A program made the translations under genes and the position numbers. Shown in pieces: positions 27,088-33,661 of a stretch of 33,661 nt of DNA. Within the stretch, counting starts at the first letter, position 1; each line of letters begins with the position of its first letter. Origin of the DNA: Thermoprotei archaeon (lineage in GTDB: Archaea > Thermoproteota > Thermoprotei > Thermofilales > Thermofilaceae); assembly GCA_003649495.1 (NCBI GenBank), contig QMRZ01000002.1, forward strand, positions 1 to 33,661. The letters are read 5' to 3'. The notes below the pieces were generated by a model, which worked only from the letters and a program-made list of their open reading frames with translations, was not told where the DNA came from and did not search any database.

Positions 27088-27666
27088 TTACTGCTCAGCT
27101 AGCCCCCTATTGACCGCACACACTCTCTGCAGGACCGTGAATATCGTGAGGGCTATCAGGACCCACGCAATTACGCGACCCGCCACCTCACTAAATGCGT
27201 AAGCGGCTAGCGCTAGGGCCTTAAGTAAGACTCGCTCCCCCCTTTCCATGAGCCCAACCCCCTTAAGCTGGAGGCCGAGGCCCTCTGCCCTCGCGCGCGC
27301 ATAGCTTACAAGGTACTCCGCCGCTAGGAGCAGGAGCGCGGCAGCAGGCTCCAGGACCCCACACAGCATCATGGCGGCTGTATAGGCGGCGTCGGCGACT
27401 CTATCAGAGGTCGAATCTAGGAAGGCACCGAACCTTGTGGCAGAGCCCTTCCTCCTGGCGACATAGCCGTCGAGAACGTCGAGGGCTGCCGAGGAGAGCA
27501 GCACCAGGGCTACAAGTAGAGGCCCAGCTCCTAGCCAGGCGACTAAGGGGGCTAGGAGGGAGGTTAGGAGCGCAATCGCCGTGAGGGAGTTGGGGCCCAG
27601 AGGCACCCTAGGCCCCACAATCCGGTCGAGCAGGGCCTCAACGGCCCACCTGTACCTATTGAGCAT
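27088..27666 (-). CDS. CDP-alcohol phosphatidyltransferase (archaetidylinositol phosphate synthase-like)
   Basis: SSAALDVLDGYVARRKGSATRFGAFLDSTSDRVADA: CDP-OH-P transferase motif; several TM segments. Confidence 0.92.
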   Translation of the reverse strand: MLNRYRWAVEALLDRIVGPRVPLGPNSLTAIALLTSLLAPLVAWLGAGPLLVALVLLSSAALDVLDGYVARRKGSATRFGAFLDSTSDRVADAAYTAAMMLCGVLEPAAALLLLAAEYLVSYARARAEGLGLQLKGVGLMERGERVLLKALALAAYAFSEVAGRVIAWVLIALTIFTVLQRVCAVNRGLAEQ

Positions 27667-28048
27667 CGACGCCTCCCTTCCTCGCCCTCAGCAGGATTAT
27701 GGCCTGCGCTAAGTCGCCACCCACCTCCTCAAGCGCCTTCCTAGCCTCCTCCAACGTCACGCCGGCCTGCTCGGCCACCAGCTTTACATCCTCCTCAGTG
27801 AACTCCACCTCCTCCTCGCGGGGGACTTCGACCTCACGGCCAACGACCTGATATATCCTCTCACCCTGCACCTCTATGACGGAGACCTTGGGATCCTCTA
27901 TTATCAGATCCCTGTCAGGCAGGGTCATCACAACCTTCTCACACTCCAGCTCACGCACCCTTATCCCCATCCTCCTCATCAGCCTCTGAAGCTCCCTCGG
28001 CGATAGCCTCCGCAACCTCAGCCACCTTCGCCGAGATAAGCGCGCCAA
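27656..28048 (-). CDS. Nascent polypeptide-associated complex protein (NAC, with UBA-like C-terminus)
   Basis: LQRLMRRMGIRVRELECEKVVMTLPDRDLIIEDPKVSVIEVQGERIYQVVG...EFTEEDVKLVAEQAGVTLEEARKALEEVGGDLAQAIILL. True start may be downstream of 28048. Confidence 0.93.
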   Translation of the reverse strand: MARLSRRRWLRLRRLSPRELQRLMRRMGIRVRELECEKVVMTLPDRDLIIEDPKVSVIEVQGERIYQVVGREVEVPREEEVEFTEEDVKLVAEQAGVTLEEARKALEEVGGDLAQAIILLRARKGGVDAQ

Positions 28049-28715
28049 GGTTGATTACCTTTTCCCCCGCCACGATCGTGGCCACTTTGCCTCCCAGGTC
28101 CATGACTCTTAATGCTCTGTCCACGACTACGGAGTCGCTTGTCGCGATGACGTAGCTGGAGGATAGGGATGAGAGGTAGGCATCAGCCCTGCGGCTGGTG
28201 AGGGCCGAGCCGTTAAGCGAGAGGGAGGCCATTAGGCCGCGGGCAGCTCCCGCGAGCTCGCCGCTCTTGCTAACCTGTGCGTCGAAGACTATCAGTACCT
28301 CCTGAGGGCTAGCCTTAGCCAGGTACAGGAGAGTGAGGGAGAGAGCCGTCACAAGGATTGGCGTCACCCTCACCTTCCTAACCGTGGCGGACAAGTCCCT
28401 TATGAAGCCGTCCGTAGCCTCCACCAGCACATCCCCTATCAGGGCAGCTTGGACCGTAGACAGCACGTTGAAGCCATCAACTGCCAGCCGCTCTGGGACC
28501 CGCCTCACCAGCTTACGCCTCCTAGCCGTAGACGTCGTGCTGTCAAACACGCTCCTATAGAGCGCTAGGCGCTCCAGCTTGCTAAGGCCCCACCTGCCAG
28601 TTACGAGATCCAGCGCTACTCTCCTGTCATAGCCCCTCTCGAGCAGATATAGGAAGTCGGCCCCAGCCTCCACTAGCCGCTGAGTTACTGCGAGCTCTAT
28701 TGGCTCAGGCCTCAT
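27951..28715 (-). CDS. DUF434/DUF5616-type archaeal protein
   Basis: ADFLYLLERGYDRRVALDLVTGRWGLSKLERLALYRSVFD...LAVDGFNVLSTVQAALIGDVLVEATDGFIRDLSATVRKVR...SYVIATSDSVVVDRALRVMDLGGKVA. Confidence 0.82.
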   Translation of the reverse strand: MRPEPIELAVTQRLVEAGADFLYLLERGYDRRVALDLVTGRWGLSKLERLALYRSVFDSTTSTARRRKLVRRVPERLAVDGFNVLSTVQAALIGDVLVEATDGFIRDLSATVRKVRVTPILVTALSLTLLYLAKASPQEVLIVFDAQVSKSGELAGAARGLMASLSLNGSALTSRRADAYLSSLSSSYVIATSDSVVVDRALRVMDLGGKVATIVAGEKVINLGALISAKVAEVAEAIAEGASEADEEDGDKGA

Positions 28716-31449
28716 CCCTCGCGACGCCCACTACCACTTCCCTTAACGCCTCCCTGAAGGCGCTAGGGTCGCTCACCCTCCCCATTACTAGATCCGCCAC
28801 GCCGCCTCCCCTGCCCTCGACGCGCGCTAAGACTAGCTTGTTCAGCTCACGCGCGTCAAACCCCTCCTCAACTAGTTCGTCACCCACCTTAATCGCGTAA
28901 ACCCCACCCCTATTCACCAGGCCTACTATGGAGCGGCTCAGCTGCCGAGCTACAGCTAGGGCTAGGTCCCTGACATCGCGCTCCTCCCCCTCCTCCACCA
29001 CCTCCACGACGAGCTTAATTCCCGCCACCTGCTCCGCCTTAGCGGCTAGGTGCGCCGCCTTCAGCTCCAGTAGCTCCCTCCTAGCCTTCTCCAGGCTCCT
29101 CCTCAAGACCCTGAGCTCGCTGACCAGCTGCTCGACACCCTCCACCACCTTATCCTCCTCCACGTTGAGCATGTGAGCCAGCCTGCTGACCGAATCCTCG
29201 AGCCTCCACACGTGCTCCAAGGCCGCCCTGCCGACCTTGAACACCAGCCTCGACACGCCATCCTGAATCCTCTCCACCTTGACCACCTTTATCAGGCCTA
29301 CCTCACCAGTCCTGGAGCAGTGCAGCCCTCCGCACGCCTCAACATCCCAGCCCTCCACCTCGACTATCCTCAGCCTAGCCTCGGGCACCACACCGCCCTG
29401 GTAGAGTATGAAGCCGTACTTGCTCTCAGCAACTGTTCTATCCTCGAAGAAGACCCTGACGGGCCTATCCTCCATCACCACCTTGTTGGCCAGCTCCTCT
29501 ATTGCGCGGATCTCCTCCGGGCTTATCCTCTTGTGATGAGTTATGTCCAGCCTGCTCTGCTCAACTCCCTTCTGCGCCCCCGCCTGCCACACATGCCTGC
29601 CCAGTACCCTCCTAGCCGCTCCCAGTATTATGTGAGTAGCCGTGTGATTCCTCATGAGCGCGAACCTCCTCTCGGCATCCACCACCCCCTTAACCTCAGC
29701 CCCCTCCGGCGGGGGCTGCCCCTCACACTCGTGGAGGACCACGTCGCCCACCTTAATCACCCGCACTACCCTACACTTCCCCCCTTCCCACTCGAGGACG
29801 CCTGTGTCATGGGGCTGGCCGCCTCCCTCCGGGTAGAAAGCAGTGCTATCGAGGACCACCATCCTGCCAGCCGTCCTGAGGACCCTCGCCTTAAACTCAA
29901 GCCTCCTCGGGTCCTCGTAGTACAGCCTCCGCGTGGGGGGCAACCCCTCAGCCAGCTTCCTAGCCTCCTCCTCAATCGCGGCCGGCTTAGGCGGCGCTAC
30001 CTCGTGCTTTGAGGCCAGCGATGAGTAGAAGTCGGGGGGTACCACGACCCTCACCCCCACCCTAGCCGCCTCCTCCGCCACAAGCTCAGGGGCTACGCCG
30101 TGTGACTCGTAGAGCTCGCTCAATTTCTCGGGAGGTACCTCCCTGAGCCCCCTCCTGACGAGCTCTCTAAGCAGCTTCCTCACAACCCTCTTGCCGTGCC
30201 TTAGAGCGTCTTGATACCTCCTCTCCTCGTAGCTCACTATGTCGAGTATCTCCCCCTCAAGCTCGGCGTACTCGGGGAAGTCATCCCTCCAGGCCTTCAG
30301 CTGCATGCTGACGACCTCGGCTAAGGGGATATCGAGGCCAGCCCTAGCCATGTGCCTGAGGGCCCTCCTGATGAGGAGCCTAGCTAGATAGCCCGCGCCG
30401 ACATTCGAGGGGACCACGCCATCGCCTATCATCCAGAATATGGTCCTCGAGTGGTCAGCGAGCGCGTAGAGGGACTGATAGGGCATTAGCATCTTCTCGA
30501 GCTCCCTCCTCTCCACCCCGAGCTCTCTAGAGATCTCATCTAGGACCCTCACCGAGAGTGCTGGCTTCTTGAAATCCAGCTTACCCGACTTACGCGCTAC
30601 TGCCTCCAGGACCGCTGGGTCGAGCTGCTCTAACCCCGCCTCCCTCCTCAGCGCGTCTAGCACCCGCGGGAATACGGCATCGTAGATGGTGGGGGAACCC
30701 CTGAACAGCCAGAGGAGCCGCTCAAGCCCGTAGCCAGTATCCACTATCCTGTTCCCCATCTCTACGAGCCTGTCATCCACCACCTTGTAATGCATGAATA
30801 CGAGGGTAGCTACCTCAAGCCCTCTCACGAGAACCTCGTAATCCTCTCCCGCGTTCCCCCCACCGCTCCACCAGTCGAACTTGAACGTTATCTCCTCGGG
30901 AGGTATGTTGAAGGCCTCAGTCAACACTCTGAACGCATACTCTACAGTCTCGTTAGCCCAGTAGACATTCCTGCCCCCTATGTTGAAGGCATGGTGGGCC
31001 ATCATCTCGAAGCCCGTCATGTGCCTCCCGGTTCTCCCCACGTTGTCCAGGTCCGTCAGCCTGATGCTGGGCTGCGATATCACCAGGGGGTTAGCCGGCG
31101 GCTCCACGAGGCCCTCAGTAACCCACGGCTGGAAGTCGTATATCGACGCCCCGACCAGGTAGACGTCATCCCTCCACCTAGCGACAACTGGGTACCTCCC
31201 AACCCTCGTGTGCCCCTCCTCCTCGAAGAACCTCAGGAAGCGCTCCCTAACTTCGCGCGGGCTGGCGGCGCCCCTCAGGGGGCGCCCTATGAACTCGTAG
31301 TCTACGCAGGGCTGGTCGCCGCACACATCCCTGTCCGGGTCAAGCGTCCAGAACTCACTGCCACACACCCTGCACTTCTTCAGCGTGAACCCCCTCTCCC
31401 TGAAGAAGGGGAGTCGTAGGAACTCCTCCCTTCTCACGCGATCCCCCAT
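28705..31449 (-). CDS. alaS: Alanyl-tRNA synthetase
   Basis: FFEEEGHTRVGRYPVVARWRDDVYLVGASIYDFQPWVTEG...MRNHTATHIILGAARRVLG...CGGLHCSRTGEVGLIKV. Confidence 0.98.
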   Translation of the reverse strand: MGDRVRREEFLRLPFFRERGFTLKKCRVCGSEFWTLDPDRDVCGDQPCVDYEFIGRPLRGAASPREVRERFLRFFEEEGHTRVGRYPVVARWRDDVYLVGASIYDFQPWVTEGLVEPPANPLVISQPSIRLTDLDNVGRTGRHMTGFEMMAHHAFNIGGRNVYWANETVEYAFRVLTEAFNIPPEEITFKFDWWSGGGNAGEDYEVLVRGLEVATLVFMHYKVVDDRLVEMGNRIVDTGYGLERLLWLFRGSPTIYDAVFPRVLDALRREAGLEQLDPAVLEAVARKSGKLDFKKPALSVRVLDEISRELGVERRELEKMLMPYQSLYALADHSRTIFWMIGDGVVPSNVGAGYLARLLIRRALRHMARAGLDIPLAEVVSMQLKAWRDDFPEYAELEGEILDIVSYEERRYQDALRHGKRVVRKLLRELVRRGLREVPPEKLSELYESHGVAPELVAEEAARVGVRVVVPPDFYSSLASKHEVAPPKPAAIEEEARKLAEGLPPTRRLYYEDPRRLEFKARVLRTAGRMVVLDSTAFYPEGGGQPHDTGVLEWEGGKCRVVRVIKVGDVVLHECEGQPPPEGAEVKGVVDAERRFALMRNHTATHIILGAARRVLGRHVWQAGAQKGVEQSRLDITHHKRISPEEIRAIEELANKVVMEDRPVRVFFEDRTVAESKYGFILYQGGVVPEARLRIVEVEGWDVEACGGLHCSRTGEVGLIKVVKVERIQDGVSRLVFKVGRAALEHVWRLEDSVSRLAHMLNVEEDKVVEGVEQLVSELRVLRRSLEKARRELLELKAAHLAAKAEQVAGIKLVVEVVEEGEERDVRDLALAVARQLSRSIVGLVNRGGVYAIKVGDELVEEGFDARELNKLVLARVEGRGGGVADLVMGRVSDPSAFREALREVVVGVARDEA

Positions 31450-31476
31450 CTAACGCCTTATAGTTGCTTAAAGCCT

Positions 31477-32373
31477 TTAGCCGAATTCCGGCGATTGGCT
31501 CTTGACCAGCTCGTACAGGGCCCTAGCCTCAGCGCTAGCCCTGGCGAGCGCCGCCTCGAGAGCCCCTGGGACCGGGATTGCCGCCGATACCGCCAGCGCC
31601 ATGGCTTCGAAGTGTGCCTTAGCCACGAGGAGGTCGGCCACCTCCCTGACGGGGAGACAGGCGTTTAACGCCAGGTTGACCGCCCTGCTGTGAGCCTCAG
31701 CCACCATCTCCTCGTAAGCCTCGGGCTCGACCTCGACCTCTTCCGGCTCGACAGCCCTCCCGTCCACTAGCAGCACTTTGACTTGCAGCGACATCTCTAT
31801 TGGCTTAAGCCCCATCTTGTTGAGCAGCTCTGCGAGCTCCGGGGATATTGTATCGCCCTTCCTAGCCACCACAGTGTCGCTGGCTACCCAGATGCTGCCC
31901 TCCTGTATCCTTATCGGTATCCTCAGCTTGTTGAAGAGGCTTATTATCGGGCCCGGCGCGAAGCCGGTGTTGCCTGAGGGTATCACGATGTCGCTAGTCG
32001 CCTTATCGCCGGGCCTGGCCTCCCTGCTCACCTTATACCTCCTCAGGAACAGTAAGGTGGAGAAGGGGTTCTCGTCAGTGAAGATGGCAGCGTTCTGGCC
32101 CTTCAGCTTCTCCTTTAAGGCCAGCAGCCCCGGCTTCTCATCTGCCACCTTCTCCAGCGCCTTGGCGAATAGCGTGTTCTTAATCACCTTGAGGACTGCG
32201 CCACGCTCCCTCAATGCCCTCCTAGCCTCGTGGAGAGCAGGCGCCGGGACCCCCACTATGTCCACTAACAACACGTACTTGTAGCGCTTGAGCAGGCTCG
32301 CGTACTCCTCAATCCTCTTAACCTTACGCTCGGGGTAAGGCCTCGTCCTGACGTAGCCGACAACCCTGCTCAA
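31477..32373 (-). CDS. Ribosomal protein L10 (aP0)
   Basis: KRIEEYASLLKRYKYVLLVDIVGVPAPALHEARRALRERGAVLKVIKNTLFAKALEKV...VIPSGNTGFAPGPIISLFNKLRIPIRIQEGSIWVASDTVV. Confidence 0.96.
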   Translation of the reverse strand: MSRVVGYVRTRPYPERKVKRIEEYASLLKRYKYVLLVDIVGVPAPALHEARRALRERGAVLKVIKNTLFAKALEKVADEKPGLLALKEKLKGQNAAIFTDENPFSTLLFLRRYKVSREARPGDKATSDIVIPSGNTGFAPGPIISLFNKLRIPIRIQEGSIWVASDTVVARKGDTISPELAELLNKMGLKPIEMSLQVKVLLVDGRAVEPEEVEVEPEAYEEMVAEAHSRAVNLALNACLPVREVADLLVAKAHFEAMALAVSAAIPVPGALEAALARASAEARALYELVKSQSPEFG

Positions 32374-32374
32374 C

Positions 32375-33019
32375 TCACTTCACCCTGACAGGCGGCCCCA
32401 TAGTCAGCTTCACATAAATCTTCTCTATGTTATAGGGCCTGAACCGGCTCAGGAGGAAGTTCAGGACCGCCATCGCATTCTCGGCAACCTCCTTGGGATC
32501 CTGCTCCTCGCTGCCTATCCTGCACATCACTTGAGGCTGATCCCTGAGCCTGATCCTGATAGACCTCTTAGCCCTGTCTATCAGTGGCTTAATGTCAACC
32601 GTTGGCGGCACAGGCTGCGGCATCTTGCCCCGGGGCCCCAGGAACCTTCCCAGCAACCTGCCCACCAGCGGCATCATATCAGCCTGCGCTATGAAGACGT
32701 CATACCTCTTAGCGAGCTTCTTAGCGTCCCGCTTGCTGGCAGCCACCTTCTCCAGCTCCTCCCTAGTAATCACCGCGTCAGCCCCCGCCTCCCTAGCTCT
32801 AAGGGCCATGTCACCATCAGCTATCACCGCCACCTTGGACAGCTTGTTCGGCGGCGGGTTAGGGAGCGCTATCAGCTGTACAAACCTGTTCTCAGGCTTC
32901 CTGACGTCTACATCCCTCAGCTTAACTATCAGCTCATAGCTCTGAGTAAACCTCCTCGGCTTAGCCAGCTTCTTAGCCTCCTCAATGGCCTTAACCAGAG
33001 CCTCGACCTCCACGCTCAC
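32375..33019 (-). CDS. Ribosomal protein L1
   Basis: RFTQSYELIVKLRDVDVRKPENRF...MPLVGRLLGRFLGPRGKMPQPVPPTVDIKPLIDRAKRSIRIRLRDQPQVMCRIGSEEQDPKEVAENA. Confidence 0.97.
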   Translation of the reverse strand: MSVEVEALVKAIEEAKKLAKPRRFTQSYELIVKLRDVDVRKPENRFVQLIALPNPPPNKLSKVAVIADGDMALRAREAGADAVITREELEKVAASKRDAKKLAKRYDVFIAQADMMPLVGRLLGRFLGPRGKMPQPVPPTVDIKPLIDRAKRSIRIRLRDQPQVMCRIGSEEQDPKEVAENAMAVLNFLLSRFRPYNIEKIYVKLTMGPPVRVK

Positions 33020-33525
33020 CCGGCCCCCACCTCACCCTCGTACTTGGATATCAGGTCGTCGTAGACCCCCTCCTCCACTTCCCTAATCACCTCCTTCGGG
33101 CTCTTACCCTCAACCCTCACCCCCATGCTCTGGCACGTGCCCAGGACGCACTTCACAGCTCCCTTAAGCGTCTTCGAGCCTATGTCTTTCATCTTCATCG
33201 CAGCTATCTTCACCACCGCCTCCATCGAGATGTTCCCGACGAACTCGTGACCTGCCTGCCCCGACCCCTTCTCAGCCTTCACCTCCCTTATTATCAGGGC
33301 CGCGGTCGTCGGCGTCCCAACCTCCACCTCAAAGGTCTTCTTCTCGAGATCTACAGTGACCTTGACGGGCACCCTCATGCCCGCGAAGTCCTTCGTCAAC
33401 TCATTGATCCTCTTAACAACCTCTAGCACGTTGATTCCGAGGGGGCCCAGGGCCGGCCCTATCGGCGGGCCGGCCGTCGCCTTACCCCCATCCACTAGGA
33501 ACTGGAAGGACTTGGTCTTCGCCAT
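33016..33525 (-). CDS. Ribosomal protein L11
   Basis: FLVDGGKATAGPPIGPALGPLGINVLEVVKRINELTKDFAGMRVPVKVTVDLEKKTFEVEVGTPTTAALI. ATG start at 33525 preferred over GTG 33534. Confidence 0.97.
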   Translation of the reverse strand: MAKTKSFQFLVDGGKATAGPPIGPALGPLGINVLEVVKRINELTKDFAGMRVPVKVTVDLEKKTFEVEVGTPTTAALIIREVKAEKGSGQAGHEFVGNISMEAVVKIAAMKMKDIGSKTLKGAVKCVLGTCQSMGVRVEGKSPKEVIREVEEGVYDDLISKYEGEVGAG

Positions 33526-33535
33526 CAGCCCCACC

Positions 33536-33661
33536 TCACTTCAGCGGCAGGAACATTGAGGAGCGTGTCGCCTTAAGCCCAGGCTCGCCGTGCTTCACCT
33601 CCTTGCAGGTGGGCGAGAACTCGCCGAGGTAATGACCTATCATCTCCGGCGTTATCTCCAC
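33536..33661 (-). CDS. Ribosomal protein S19 C-terminal part, cut off by window edge
   Basis: Manual minus translation [41 protein letters not shown], matching the archaeal S19 C-terminus; open to the edge so absent from the track. Confidence 0.9.
   Translation of the reverse strand: MEITPEMIGHYLGEFSPTCKEVKHGEPGLKATRSSMFLPLK

Noticed and set aside
26585-27202. 205-aa plus-strand ORF
   Set aside because: Antisense to rtcA and the CDP-alcohol transferase gene; shadow ORF.
29173-30012. 279-aa plus-strand ORF
   Set aside because: Antisense to strongly supported alaS; a GC-rich codon-bias shadow ORF with low-complexity His/Pro/Leu composition and no family motif.
32531-33064. 177-aa plus-strand ORF (also 31778-32284 and 30790-31419)
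   Set aside because: Antisense to ribosomal protein genes L1/L10 and alaS; composition typical of shadow ORFs.
1-33661. CRISPR array, IS element, prophage, toxin-antitoxin or defence island
   Set aside because: No regularly spaced repeats, transposase/integrase motifs, terminal inverted repeats or Cas/TA-like proteins seen on reading both strands' ORFs.

Overview
This is a GC-rich, gene-dense archaeal chromosome segment, probably Thermoproteota/crenarchaeal-type. Supporting signs are Alba, ABCE1, NAC, aEF1B, archaeal r-proteins L11/L1/L10/S19, a KEOPS Cgi121-like protein, TATA-like boxes close to starts, and a tRNA with a BHB intron. Most of it is housekeeping: a SAM/methylthioadenosine salvage block (MTAP, AhcY, MetG), tRNA modification, acyl-CoA carboxylase-type subunits, and translation genes. 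I see no CRISPR array, transposon, prophage or classical defence island. Features missed by the supplied ORF track include: a partial PGI/PMI on the minus strand at the left edge; a 58-aa Zn-ribbon gene (14578-14754); the C-terminus of ribosomal protein S19 at the right edge; a tRNA-Leu(UAG) with a 21-nt non-canonical BHB intron; and a well-formed C/D-box sRNA at about 14238-14286. Other points worth a second look: a nucleoside phosphorylase ORF broken exactly at its ligand-binding Met-Glu motif; L12 missing between L10 and alaS; an ACT-V4R regulator with a 9-bp direct repeat abutting its start; a GH172/DUF2961 protein among unknown genes downstream of alba; and several uncharacterised proteins. 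All family calls come from reading translated motifs by eye; no database search was run.
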